From Granulicella sp. 5B5 (lineage in GTDB: Bacteria > Acidobacteriota > Terriglobia > Terriglobales > Acidobacteriaceae), in contig NZ_CP046444.1 in NCBI RefSeq assembly GCF_014083945.1, forward strand, positions 1,984,001 through 2,048,000: a DNA stretch of 64,000 nucleotides, read 5' to 3'. Shown here in pieces: positions 49,514-59,005 of the stretch. The notes below the pieces were generated by a model. It was not told the DNA's origin, did not search any database, and saw only the letters and a list, made by a program, of their open reading frames with translations. The translations under genes and the position numbers were made by a program. Positions within the stretch are counted from its first letter, which is position 1; each line of letters begins with the position of its first letter.

Positions 49514-50140
49514 TTATGCGTTGGCGAAGGCGGCATGGATAGCCTTGAGCTGCGGAGCCAGAAATTCTGCCCGGTCAGCGCCATAGTTCAACGCGGCAGC
49601 GCCATAGGCACTCTGGAAGGTGGTGTCGACGACACCGAGGAACCCGAATGTCGCGCGCAGGTAAGGCTCTACGAAGTTGTACGCGGCAAAGGGCGACGCC
49701 GCGCTGTAATCGCCGCCGGTGGCGATGAAGAAGTGCGCCTTCTTGCCATTGAGCAGCCCCTGCGGCTTGCCATCGACATACGCGAACGTGACACCGACAC
49801 GCGCGATCTGGTCGATCCACAGCTTGAAAGCGCCGGGAACGCCGAAGTTGTACATCGGAATGCCGAAGACGAACTCATCGGCGGCAAACAGCTCACCCGT
49901 CAGGGTGTCGGAGAGAGCAAGTGCAGCCTTCTGCTCGGCAGTGCGGGAGTCGGCAGGCGTGTAGGCGGCACCGATCCACTGGCCGTCCACCGGCGCCAGG
50001 GGGGTGGTTGTGAGGTCGCGAGTGATGACAGTGCTGCCGGGGTTGGCAGCCTGCCAGTGCTTGACGAACTCGGCGGTGAGGGCGCGGCTGACAGAGTGGT
50101 CGCCGGTAGGGCTGGAATCGAGATGTAGAAGTGTCGACAT
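49514..50140 (-). CDS. azoR: FMN-dependent NADH-azoreductase
   Basis: This 208-residue AzoR/flavodoxin-like protein has the FMN phosphate loop LHLDSSPTGDHSVSRALTAEF, the second FMN loop FVFGIPMYNFGVPGAFKLWIDQIARVGVTF and an FIATGGDYS turn. It reduces quinones and azo compounds with NADH, protecting the cell against electrophiles. GAAGGAGA precedes the ATG at 50140. It is divergent from the TetR gene, with four operator-like motifs in between, and is followed by the DoxX gene. Confidence 0.93.
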   Translation of the reverse strand: MSTLLHLDSSPTGDHSVSRALTAEFVKHWQAANPGSTVITRDLTTTPLAPVDGQWIGAAYTPADSRTAEQKAALALSDTLTGELFAADEFVFGIPMYNFGVPGAFKLWIDQIARVGVTFAYVDGKPQGLLNGKKAHFFIATGGDYSAASPFAAYNFVEPYLRATFGFLGVVDTTFQSAYGAAALNYGADRAEFLAPQLKAIHAAFANA

Positions 50141-50158
50141 GGTATTGAATCTCCTTCA

Positions 50159-50233
50159 CGACAACTGATGTCTAAACAACAAGTGTCGATTCATGAATAC
50201 ACGACAAATGTTGGATAAGCAACAACTGATGTC
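50159..50233. promoter_or_regulatory. Array of four operator-like motifs between azoR and the TetR gene
   Basis: CGACAACTGATGTC (50159-50172), AACAACAAGTGTCG (50176-50189), ACGACAAATGTTG (50201-50213) and AACAACTGATGTC (50221-50233) share an ACAA-x-TG(T) core. The first and fourth contain an identical 12-base word. They lie in the azoR-tetR divergent region and are probable TetR binding sites controlling both promoters. Confidence 0.65.
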
Positions 50234-50882
50234 AGGAGGTAGACTGGAAATCGTGGCGGACAGCGCACAGTTCGATCTGGAAGGAATCGTGGAGGCTCCG
50301 GCTCTTATTAGGGAGTCCGAGACGAGCCAGGACCCGCGTATCCGGCGGACCCGCGACCTGTTGCAGCAGGCGCTGGATAGCCTGTTGAAACAAAAAGAGT
50401 TCGACAGGATATCCGTGCAGGACATCACAGACGAAGCAGGCGTAAACCGGGCCACCTTTTATGCCCACTATCCGGACAAGTTCGCCCTGCTGGAGTGCAA
50501 GGTAGCGGGCGACTTCAACGCCCTGCTCGTCGAGCGCGGCGTGACCTTCGACGGAACCTGTGCCGGTGCGCTACGCAGTATCGTGCTGGGGGTATGCGAC
50601 TTTCTGGCACTGACACAGGGCTCAGCCTGCCAAAGGCAGCGGCAGATGGAACCCCACCTGGAGACGGCAATGGTGGCAGTCGTCCGAAAGATGCTGCTGG
50701 ACGGTTTGAGGCGGCACGACGACGGCAGCGACATCTCGCCCGACCTGCGCGCGGCAACCATCAGCTGGGCAATTCTGGGAGCCGCGAAGGAGTGGGTGCG
50801 TACACCCGAGCGGCCAGCTTCCGACGAGATCGCCGGCACGGTCGTAAGGATGATCGCCCCGATCCTGCATCCTGCGGACTAA
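50193..50882 (+). CDS. TetR-family transcriptional regulator
   Basis: The frame encodes up to 229 residues. The helix-turn-helix is at residues ~50-95 (RIRRTRDLLQQALDSLLKQKEFDRISVQDITDEAGVNRATFYAHYPDKFALLE). A C-terminal ligand-binding helical domain follows, ending in the TetR_C-like VRTPERPASDEIAGTVVRMI. A repressor of azoR-doxX and of itself is the likely role, released by a quinone-like or electrophilic compound; this is inferred from position. The start is uncertain. The ATG at 50193 places the operator motifs inside the coding region, while AGGAGG at 50234-50239 points to a GTG at 50253 (13 bases away) or a CTG at 50244. Confidence 0.87.
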   Translation: MNTRQMLDKQQLMSGGRLEIVADSAQFDLEGIVEAPALIRESETSQDPRIRRTRDLLQQALDSLLKQKEFDRISVQDITDEAGVNRATFYAHYPDKFALLECKVAGDFNALLVERGVTFDGTCAGALRSIVLGVCDFLALTQGSACQRQRQMEPHLETAMVAVVRKMLLDGLRRHDDGSDISPDLRAATISWAILGAAKEWVRTPERPASDEIAGTVVRMIAPILHPAD

Positions 50883-51226
50883 TCAGTCTCCAGCCTGTCA
50901 ACCCTCTCCACCCGCAACACGCACATTCTAAACCATATCCAGAAACACATTCCCCACCCTCAAACCTCTAAAATAGAAGTAGGAAACAAACTGGTAACTG
51001 GCTCACTGGCAACCTGGCAACTGAAAGCGCAATCCCGACCCTTGGCAGGGACGTTCTCACAGGCACAATTCACTATCCTCTATCCCCTTTGTTTCCCATA
51101 TCATACCCGTAACCATATACAGAGTCAGCCACTTACCCCCGGGATCACCCCGTAAGTCGCTGATTCTGCTGGATACCACTGCTACATAGGGGAGGGGGAG
51201 GGGGGTATCGGATATCCCCAAAAACC
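50883..51226. other. Non-coding gap with G-run motif
   Basis: This 344-base gap has no credible gene. It contains short imperfect repeats of ACTGGCAACTGG type around 50,990-51,025. A G-run motif (GGGGAGGGGGAGGGGGG, 51189-51205) lies just beyond the stop of the minus-strand gene, in the same position as the motif near 39,060. Confidence 0.5.
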
Positions 51227-52417
51227 TCACTTGCTCTGGACAGGTGTCAGAGTCGCCGCAAACCCGCTGATGTCCGTATCGGTGACGACGATGGCCTGCG
51301 AGAACGGCTGGAAGCTAACAGCCGGAGCTGACGGAGTGTTGTCCGAGCCACCGCGGCGATATCCCTGAAAGGCCTGTGTGCTGGCCCCGCTGATGGCCAG
51401 GACATAGTTGCCAGGTGGAACGTAGCGCACCGCGAACTCGCCGTCGGAGTCAATGGAGCCACGCAAGACGAGCGAGGAGTCGCTAGTGTCCGTGATCGTG
51501 ACCCTGCCAGAGGCGACGCTCAGGTCCGGGTTCGAGCTGGTGGCGTGTCCGCTGACCGTGCGCAGAGAACGGAGGTCGAGGTTGAGCAGCACATCCGTGC
51601 GCTCCTCACCCACCTGAACGGAGTAAGACTTGGCAGCACTCTTACGGAAGACTCCCGGCGCGTAGGAGCGAAGCGCGGAGATAACAAAGCCGCCGCGTCC
51701 GCCGCCGAACTGTGGCCTGCTCTGGATGGTTGTGGTGAGCAGATAGTCGCCGGTAGGCAGACCGGAGATGCGGAACATGCCGCGATCGTCGGTCATGGAG
51801 AACTGGTTGTAGCCACCGAATGAAAGGCCGGAGAGCGGCGCTGGTAGTTGGGTCGTGGTCTGCGTGGCGAGCGTGGCGTTGACAGGAAGCCCGGCGGCAG
51901 CGCTGCCGTCCTCCCAGGTAACCCGGCCGGAGAGCGCGCCACCGCGCTGCAGAGTCACAGTTACAGAGCTGGTTTCGTTCGCGTCCACGTGGACGATGGG
52001 AAGACTGGCGAGCAGTTGCGCAGGATCGGAACCGCCGCTGACCGCAGCCTCCAGCAGCAGCCGTTCAGGGATAAAGCCGACGGCGGAGGCAGTGACATAG
52101 TAGTCGCCAGGAGCGATGTTACTAGCGGTAAAGGTGCCATCGACGTCCGTGCGTGAGCCGCCGCCACGGAATCCTCCGAAGCTGTTGCCACTGGACGCTC
52201 CGCTGACAGAGGCAACGCTCTGCAGCTGCACCTGCGCGAAGCGGATCGGCTTCTGAGTATCCTGCGCCAGAACGGTGCCGGTGACAGAGCCCGTGGAGGT
52301 AGCCTGCGGCGATGGGCTCGCAGCGGCGGTTTGAACGGCAGGAAGCTGCGGGACGGCCGCCCCAAGAGTTGCAAAACCCAGAAGGATGCGAAGACAGTAC
52401 CCGGCACGCATACACAC
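51227..52417 (-). CDS. Secreted protein with three carboxypeptidase-regulatory-like domains
   Basis: The protein has 396 residues with an N-terminal signal segment (YCLRILLGFATLGAAVPQLPA). Three Ig-like regulatory domains follow, each opening with a G-x-V-x-G/D-x-x pattern and closing with G-x-Y: SVTGTVLAQDTQKPIRFAQVQLQ ... GDYYVTASAVG, ALSGRVTWEDGSAAAGLPVNATL ... GDYLLTTTI and VSGHATSSNPDLSV ... GNYVLAIS. There is no TonB plug or barrel, so it is not a receptor. A surface or periplasmic binding role is inferred. ATGs at 52417 and 52411 are equally possible starts. Confidence 0.8.
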   Translation of the reverse strand: MCMRAGYCLRILLGFATLGAAVPQLPAVQTAAASPSPQATSTGSVTGTVLAQDTQKPIRFAQVQLQSVASVSGASSGNSFGGFRGGGSRTDVDGTFTASNIAPGDYYVTASAVGFIPERLLLEAAVSGGSDPAQLLASLPIVHVDANETSSVTVTLQRGGALSGRVTWEDGSAAAGLPVNATLATQTTTQLPAPLSGLSFGGYNQFSMTDDRGMFRISGLPTGDYLLTTTIQSRPQFGGGRGGFVISALRSYAPGVFRKSAAKSYSVQVGEERTDVLLNLDLRSLRTVSGHATSSNPDLSVASGRVTITDTSDSSLVLRGSIDSDGEFAVRYVPPGNYVLAISGASTQAFQGYRRGGSDNTPSAPAVSFQPFSQAIVVTDTDISGFAATLTPVQSK

Positions 52418-52555
52418 AGTATGGCGTCAGGACAGGATCGAAGCAATCGCATCCGGCACCCGCCTCTGCGGAGGCGTATCGCACTGTGTTACCGAGGATC
52501 GAAGAGATGGATGCTGACGCAAAGGCGCAGTGGACTGCGACAGTGGAGAAGAAGA

Positions 52556-53734
<1,179 letters not shown>

Positions 53735-53751
53735 TCATTGTAAGTGGCAGA

Positions 53752-54522
53752 CTACTCAGGCTGCTTGTCCTTTGGTTTGCTCGAGCCGTCTTCAGTAGGC
53801 CAGTTCTTCTGGAACTCCTTCATGTCCTTCTGCACCTTGTCCATCTGCTTCTGCAGGTCTTTACTGTCGGGGAACTTGAGGTTCTTCATCGCATCCTGCA
53901 CCTTGATCTGCATGTCGCCAAGGTTGAGATGATCGAGACCGTTCAGCATCAGGTCAAGGTGGATCTGCTCTTGGGGAGCAATCATGGCAAGCGTAGGCAA
54001 TCCGGCCATCGAAGGCCCGATCCATAAGCCATCCAGTTCGCTATGGTCGCCATCGTGGCGTTGCTTGCGGATGGTGTGAATAAAGGTGAGTTCCTTCGGC
54101 TCGACCGTGATGATCGCTGTCTCGACGTAGCCGTCGGCACGGCGCTTGTTGCAGATGTCGGTGGACTCGCCGGTTTTGAAGTCGCGGGTGTGCACGGAGC
54201 AGTGCCAGTCGCCGGTGTTGAGCTTGTTGCGGAAGGCTTCGACGTCTTGCATGTTGTACATGCCAGGCTTGTCATAGCTGTAGGAGCGCACCACGTTCAA
54301 CACCATGTTGTGAGCAGCTCTGCCGTTCGGGCCACCGACCATGTCGAGCGTGTCGGGGTCCATCGTCACCTCGTTCACGTCGCTCGCGCCTTTGGCAAAG
54401 ACCTCTGTGCCAGCGAAGAGATCGTCCTTTACCGGTGCGCTCGTCTGCGCGGCCGCGGCCATTACCGCGAAGCCTGCCAATCCGGCTAACACCACCCTTG
54501 CCATCCATCTCGTCATCTTCAT
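53752..54522 (-). CDS. Secreted protein of an ECF-sigma operon, unknown function
   Basis: This 256-residue protein has a signal peptide (RVVLAGLAGFAVMAAAAQ). The mature part contains two Cys in a SYSYDKPGMYNMQDVEAFRNKLNTGDWHCSVHTRDFKTGESTDICNKRR region, which could pair. Near the C-terminus there is an amphipathic helix (DLQKQMDKVQKDMKEFQKNW) and a charged end. No family is recognised. It is third in sigma/anti-sigma/this order, a frequent place for the regulated envelope effector. Starts at 54522 (GGAGG at 8 bases) and 54516 (AGGAGG at 6 bases) are both well placed. Confidence 0.72.
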   Translation of the reverse strand: MKMTRWMARVVLAGLAGFAVMAAAAQTSAPVKDDLFAGTEVFAKGASDVNEVTMDPDTLDMVGGPNGRAAHNMVLNVVRSYSYDKPGMYNMQDVEAFRNKLNTGDWHCSVHTRDFKTGESTDICNKRRADGYVETAIITVEPKELTFIHTIRKQRHDGDHSELDGLWIGPSMAGLPTLAMIAPQEQIHLDLMLNGLDHLNLGDMQIKVQDAMKNLKFPDSKDLQKQMDKVQKDMKEFQKNWPTEDGSSKPKDKQPE

Positions 54523-54559
54523 CCTCCTGTCCTCCAGTCCTGATCTTTCTGATCTCTTA

Positions 54560-54892
54560 CTAATCCAACGGCACACCGGCACGCTGCAACTGCTCGCGAG
54601 CGTGGGCCAATGCCTGGTCCGTGATGCGTGTGGCCGTCTCGAACTGCTGGTTGGCCAACTGCCGCTCGTGATACTCATGCACACGCTCGCCGGTGAAGAT
54701 GCCCAGCGCCAGCACCGCTGCGATTGCGCCTGTGACCCAGGTGCTGGTGCGTGGCGACATCACGAAGACCTTGCGGCGAGGCTCAACCGCTATCTTTTGC
54801 ATCACACTGTCGGCGAAGCCCTCCGGGCTGTCGACGCGTTGCAGCGCCCGCGTCAGCCTTGCTTCAAACTGCTTGGTTTCGAATTCATTCAT
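54560..54892 (-). CDS. Probable anti-sigma factor, single membrane helix
   Basis: This 110-residue protein has a short cytoplasmic domain (residues 1-~50, RVDSPEGFADSVMQKIAVEPRRK), one transmembrane helix (TWVTGAIAAVLALGIFTG) and a ~45-residue periplasmic helical tail. It overlaps the upstream sigma gene by four bases (ATGA), the classic arrangement for a cognate anti-sigma factor. No zinc-binding anti-sigma motif (H-x3-C-x2-C) is present, so the mode of inhibition is different or the assignment rests on context alone. Confidence 0.75.
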   Translation of the reverse strand: MNEFETKQFEARLTRALQRVDSPEGFADSVMQKIAVEPRRKVFVMSPRTSTWVTGAIAAVLALGIFTGERVHEYHERQLANQQFETATRITDQALAHAREQLQRAGVPLD

Positions 54893-55416
54893 CGGACATA
54901 CTCCTTCATGGTGACGGCAGCCTTTCTCCGCAACAGCTGCAGACCGCGCTGCAGGTTGCTCTTTACCGTCGCCAACGGCTGGTTCAATAAGTTCGCGATC
55001 TCATCCGGTGCCATCTCTTCCTGATACCGCAAGACGATCGCGATGCGCATCTGCTCAGGCAGTGTGCGCAGAAGCTCTTCAAGCAGGGCAACGACAGCCG
55101 CACTAAGCGCTTCGCCGTTCTCTTCGATGTGCTGCTCCTCGACCCACTCCTCGGCCTGGGCTTCCGGCCTTCGGGAGCGGCGGCGGAGGGCGTCGGTGGC
55201 ACGGTGGACCGTGACGCGACGGAGCCAGAAGCGCACATGGTCTTCGCTCTCGAGCCGCGGCTGGCGCTGGATCAGCTCACGGTGCAGTTCGAGAAAGGCG
55301 TCCTGTGCCACCTCTTCGGCGGTGCCGCGCTCGCCCGTAACACGGAGCGCGAGCGAGAACACCATGCGTTGATGGGTCTCCACCAGTCTGCGGAAGTCGT
55401 TCGTTGCGATGCTCAT
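54889..55416 (-). CDS. ECF-type RNA polymerase sigma factor
   Basis: This 175-residue sigma-70-family protein of the extracytoplasmic-function class has region 2 from FRRLVETHQRMVFSLALRVTGERGTAEEVAQDAFLELH. Region 4 is VALLEELLRTLPEQMRIAIVLRYQEEMAPDEIANLLNQPLATVKSNLQRGLQLLRRK. It should direct transcription of envelope-stress or related genes when released by the anti-sigma factor encoded next. No clear GGAAC-type autoregulatory promoter was found in the 226 bases upstream. Confidence 0.93.
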   Translation of the reverse strand: MSIATNDFRRLVETHQRMVFSLALRVTGERGTAEEVAQDAFLELHRELIQRQPRLESEDHVRFWLRRVTVHRATDALRRRSRRPEAQAEEWVEEQHIEENGEALSAAVVALLEELLRTLPEQMRIAIVLRYQEEMAPDEIANLLNQPLATVKSNLQRGLQLLRRKAAVTMKEYVR

Positions 55417-55642
55417 CGACGGGATCAGTGAGGGCCCTCAATACCTGCTCACTCACCTATACGCAGCGGTTTGGCTGTTGGGATGCAGAATCTTCAGACG
55501 GATGTATTTTCCGGCCCTACCCCTCCCCCCTTTTAGGGGCTATGATCCGGAGCCAATTGAAGTTAGGGGTGGATACCGAACAAGCGGAGCTGACTTTTAT
55601 TTGGAGGGGAAACGGGGTTAGTGTCGTATTGCGAGTGGCTTA

Positions 55643-56539
55643 TCAGCTCTGCGAGGGTTGCTGCAGGAGGACAGCCACGGCCTCGGGTACAGAGAGGTTG
55701 TGGTCGAAGTAGTGGAACTCCGCCCGGGTGATGTCGCTGTTTTTGGCGATGCTCTTGAACAGGGCCGCCTTGCCACCGATGTCCGAGATGACATGGATGG
55801 TGCGCCAGTGGCCGTCGATCTGCTGCCGGTCGCTGGAGAAGTGGCTGCCCGAACGGACGGAGGCCAGCAGGCCGAAGCCGATGTTGACCGGCTGGGTGAG
55901 GTGGCCATCGATGTGGATGAGGCGGAACTGATTGGCGTCGACCTCGACGCTACCGCTCATGCCGTGCAGCACCTGGTCTTCGATGCCGCTGGGTGAGACT
56001 GCCGGGTTGGGGTGAAAGTCCATGTGCCAGACGCCGTCCTGCAGGTGCACGTTGTCGAAGAGGAAGTCGGTGGGCAGAAGCTCAAGCATGTGCTTCGCGT
56101 GCTGCTCGTCGTTGCGCTCGGCGACCTCCTTCTTCAGGAACTCCTCCGGGTGCGCGGCGATGGCGGCGAGCCGGTCATGCTCCTTCTGCACCGCTTCGGC
56201 GGAGAGCGGTACATCATCGACGGCGAGGAGCAGACGGACGCGCGCCTCGGCGGTCTCGACCACGCGCTCGGTCCACATGTGGCCGCCGGTGCGCTCGGAG
56301 CGCTCGTGCGAGAGGTACTCGTAGCAGTCGCGGTGCTCCGTGGCTTGCTGCTCATTGGCGATGAGGGGCTTCAGCACTTCGATGGGAGTTCGGGGGCCAT
56401 CCGCCGCGAAGGAGCGGGGGGCGCAGCAGAGTACGAGAAGCGATGGAACGAGAAGCGAGGCGAAGGTCGCGGCAACGGGGAGCGAGGACGAACGAAGAAT
56501 GGCGGACTCCTGTGAACGGCGCTGCGATGTTAGACGCAA
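55643..56539 (-). CDS. Secreted protein, paralogue A of a tandem pair
   Basis: This 298-residue secreted protein has a signal peptide centred on PVAATFASLLVPSLLVLCCAPRSFA. The body shows the same order of segments as the gene next door: YEYLSHERSERTGGHMWTERVVET, LLAVDDVPLS, HMLELLPTDFLFDNVHLQDG, VWHMDFHPNPAVSPSGIED, MSGSVEVDANQFRLIHIDGHLTQPVNIGFGLLASV, SDRQQIDGHWRTIHV. The strand-rich second half suggests a LolA-like or lipoprotein-carrier-like sheet, which is a guess. The frame opens with TTG at 56539 without a ribosome-binding site. A CAGGAG with a downstream ATT suggests the true start may be nearer the signal peptide. Function is unknown. Confidence 0.72.
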   Translation of the reverse strand: MRLTSQRRSQESAILRSSSLPVAATFASLLVPSLLVLCCAPRSFAADGPRTPIEVLKPLIANEQQATEHRDCYEYLSHERSERTGGHMWTERVVETAEARVRLLLAVDDVPLSAEAVQKEHDRLAAIAAHPEEFLKKEVAERNDEQHAKHMLELLPTDFLFDNVHLQDGVWHMDFHPNPAVSPSGIEDQVLHGMSGSVEVDANQFRLIHIDGHLTQPVNIGFGLLASVRSGSHFSSDRQQIDGHWRTIHVISDIGGKAALFKSIAKNSDITRAEFHYFDHNLSVPEAVAVLLQQPSQS

Positions 56540-56589
56540 AGCGCTGTTCTGAGTCTACGAGCCCTGGCCGGCGATTGCAGCCGGTACGG

Positions 56590-57474
56590 CTAGTTCGATG
56601 CCGTCAACATGGCCGATGTGGGAGAGTGCAGAAGCATCTCGGCTGCCTCGGGAACGCTCACATCGTGGTCGAGCGGCTGAAACTGCGAGCGATGCAGGTC
56701 GATGTTCAGATCGACAGTCTTGAAGATGACAGCTTTGGCATGTACCACCGTGGCGACGTGCATGGTGTGCCAGCGGCCGTCGATCTGCTCGCGGTCGCTG
56801 ATGAAGTTGGTGCCGGGCTGAACGTCGGCGAGCAGGCCGAAGCCGATAGGGACGTCCTGAACCAGATGGAACTCCATGCGGACGAGACGGAGCTGGCTTG
56901 CGTCGATGACCAGCTTGCCTGCCATGTTGTGCAGGATGCGTTCCTGAACGCCGGAGGGCGTGTAGTTCGGGTTAGGGTGGAAGTCCATATGCCAGAGGCC
57001 GTCCTGAAGGACGACATGGTCGAAGAGGAAGTCGCGGGGCAGGACCTCGAGCATGTCGCGGGCGCGCTTCTCCTCGGCGCGGGTGTTCTGCTCATGCTTG
57101 ATGAAGACTGCGGGATGCGTGCGGAGGTTCTCAAGCCGCGCGCGCTCCTGCTGCATGCGCTCGGGTGAGAGCGGCTTGCCGTCGATGGCGAGCAGCAACC
57201 GCATGCGGCCGGGCGGCGTTTCTACGACGCGCTCGGTCCAGAGATGGCCCCCGGTGCGGCCGGAGCGCTCATTGGAGACGTACTCGTACCGGTCAGGGTG
57301 CGCGGCGGCGGCGTTTTCGTTGTCGATCATCGCCAGCACGACCTGTTGCGGCGTTTGCAGGGCCTGGGGAGTGGCGGGCGTCTCCGCCGGCGCTGCCGCT
57401 GCGAGCAGAAGCAGGAGCATCCAGTGGCCTTTGCGAAGCGGCGAGTGTAGCGACGGCAGCCTAAGGCAGGACAT
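56590..57474 (-). CDS. Secreted protein, paralogue B of a tandem pair
   Basis: The product is 294 residues from the ATG at 57474, which is preceded by GGAGG at eight bases. The signal peptide is KGHWMLLLLLAAAAPAE. It matches paralogue A throughout: RYEYVSNERSGRTGGHLWTERVVET, LLAIDGKPLSPERMQQERARL, MLEVLPRDFLFDHVVLQDG, LWHMDFHPNPNYTPSGVQE, MAGKLVIDASQLRLVRMEFHLVQDVPIGFGLLADV. The ends differ, so duplication is old. The genes are 50 bases apart on the same strand and probably co-transcribed. No Cys, lipobox or catalytic motif is obvious. Function is unknown; they lie beside an ECF sigma operon. Confidence 0.75.
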   Translation of the reverse strand: MSCLRLPSLHSPLRKGHWMLLLLLAAAAPAETPATPQALQTPQQVVLAMIDNENAAAAHPDRYEYVSNERSGRTGGHLWTERVVETPPGRMRLLLAIDGKPLSPERMQQERARLENLRTHPAVFIKHEQNTRAEEKRARDMLEVLPRDFLFDHVVLQDGLWHMDFHPNPNYTPSGVQERILHNMAGKLVIDASQLRLVRMEFHLVQDVPIGFGLLADVQPGTNFISDREQIDGRWHTMHVATVVHAKAVIFKTVDLNIDLHRSQFQPLDHDVSVPEAAEMLLHSPTSAMLTASN

Positions 57475-57623
57475 AGCGATCACCTCCACGCCTGCAGTCT
57501 AGCTCCAGCGGCCTGCCAGAATGATTGCAGCCGTGTGAGAACTGAGGAACCGCCTGTGGAACGCTTTGCTCTGTGAATCTTTCGAGACTGACAGCGTGCG
57601 GCGCACGGGTATCCTTGAAGCCG

Positions 57624-58481
57624 ATGCCCATGCGAGAACCCATGCCCGATACCGTCGACCATGCCCTTGCCGAAGCGGCTACACGGATTGCGCGGCGCGA
57701 TGCGGAGCTGCTGCTGGGCCATGTGCTGGGGCGCGATCGCACGTGGCTGATGATGCACGGTGCGGAGACGATCACGGCAACACAGCAGGCCCGGTTGAAG
57801 GAGCTGACAACACGGCGCGAGACCCACGAGCCGCTGCAGTATCTGCTGGGCGAGCAGGAGTTTTATGGCCTGCCTCTGCGGGTGACGCGCGATACGCTGA
57901 TTCCGCGGCCGGAGACGGAGCACCTTGTGGAAGCCGTGCTCGATTGGAGCCGGACGCAGGCGTCGATGTCGCGGATTGTGGATGTAGGAACTGGTACGGG
58001 CGCCATCGCGTTGGCGCTGGCGAAGCACTTGCCGGACGCGAGCGTCTTCGCTTGCGATATCTCTGCCGCTGGGCTGGCGGTTGCGAGGGAGAACGCGGAA
58101 CGGCTGGGCCTCGGAGGCCGTGTTCAATTTCGGCAGAGCGATCTGCTGTCGGCGTATCGGTCAGGGGCAGGACAAGACAATCTCTTCGATGCCGTGGTGT
58201 CGAACCCGCCGTACATCCCGAGCGGAGACGCAGCGATGATGCAGCCTGAGGTCCGCGACCATGAGCCGCACCTGGCGCTGTTTGCCGGTGACGACGGACT
58301 CGATGTGTACCGGCGCCTGATTGTAGAGGCGCACGCCCTGCTGCGGGAAGATGGCTTGCTCGCAATGGAGATTGGGTACGGACAGCGCGAGGCGCTGGCA
58401 GCGCTGCTGAGTGGGTGGAAGGACGTTCGATTCTTCGACGACTATGCCGGCATTCCGCGCGTGGCGTTCGCAACGAAGTGA
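57624..58481 (+). CDS. prmC: Release factor glutamine methyltransferase
   Basis: This enzyme methylates the Gln of the GGQ motif in peptide release factors. Residues ~1-90 form the N-terminal helical domain (RDAELLLGHVLGRDRTWLMMHG ... PLQYLLGEQEFYGLPLRV). The SAM-binding catalytic domain follows with LIPRPETEHLVE, DVGTGTGAIALALAKH and the signature VSNPPYIPSG. The C-terminus contains YRRLIVEAHALLREDGLLAMEIGYGQ. I chose the ATG at 57624; the frame is open back to 57573, but that start has no ribosome-binding site, and a third ATG is two codons further on. It converges on the DUF4126 gene. Confidence 0.93.
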   Translation: MPMREPMPDTVDHALAEAATRIARRDAELLLGHVLGRDRTWLMMHGAETITATQQARLKELTTRRETHEPLQYLLGEQEFYGLPLRVTRDTLIPRPETEHLVEAVLDWSRTQASMSRIVDVGTGTGAIALALAKHLPDASVFACDISAAGLAVARENAERLGLGGRVQFRQSDLLSAYRSGAGQDNLFDAVVSNPPYIPSGDAAMMQPEVRDHEPHLALFAGDDGLDVYRRLIVEAHALLREDGLLAMEIGYGQREALAALLSGWKDVRFFDDYAGIPRVAFATK

Positions 58482-58511
58482 CGATTGCAGTGCTCAAAGA
58501 GGGTTGGCAGT

Positions 58512-58988
58512 CTAGCTAAAGACGTTCAAGAAGCCGTGCAGCAGGTAGGAGCCGCACACCGCGATGGCCAACGCCAGCGCTGACTCGGTGAGGGCAGCGG
58601 GCAGATCTCGACCGAAGCGGCGAGCTGCCCATGCACGGAGACGGATGCCGCCAAATGCACCCGCGAAGACACCGGCCAAGACGAAAAGAATGCCGCCCAC
58701 GAGGGGCTCATGGATGGAGTGCGCGGCCAGAGCGCCGACCAGAGCGCCGAAGACGCATCGTGCCAGCAACAGGGGCGGGTCCATACGGTTTGGCGTGATA
58801 GGAAGCGTGTCTGCGTAGTACTCGCCCAAGGCAGCAAGGGTGAAGATGAGAACGCAGACAGGGCTCGCGAACCAGAACGACCAGCCGGTCTGCGGCAGAA
58901 GGCCGAGCCAGGCAAACCAGCAGAGCACGGCGATCGCCGTCATCGTGCGCGCGCCTGTCGCCAGGCCCAGAAGAAAGTACCACTGCAT
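58512..58988 (-). CDS. DUF4126 membrane protein
   Basis: This 158-residue protein has four to five hydrophobic helices (QWYFLLGLATGARTMTAIAVLCWFAWLGLLP; VCVLIFTLAALGEYYADTLPI; CVFGALVGALAAHSI; GGILFVLAGVFAGAFGGIRLRAWAARRFG). The GARTMTAIA and GEYYADTLP motifs match the DUF4126 family, which is widespread and uncharacterised. It is an inner-membrane protein. It converges on prmC and follows a decayed coding stretch downstream of the S10 peptidase. Confidence 0.82.
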   Translation of the reverse strand: MQWYFLLGLATGARTMTAIAVLCWFAWLGLLPQTGWSFWFASPVCVLIFTLAALGEYYADTLPITPNRMDPPLLLARCVFGALVGALAAHSIHEPLVGGILFVLAGVFAGAFGGIRLRAWAARRFGRDLPAALTESALALAIAVCGSYLLHGFLNVFS

Positions 58989-59005
58989 CGGTTCCGTGCC
59001 TTGAG

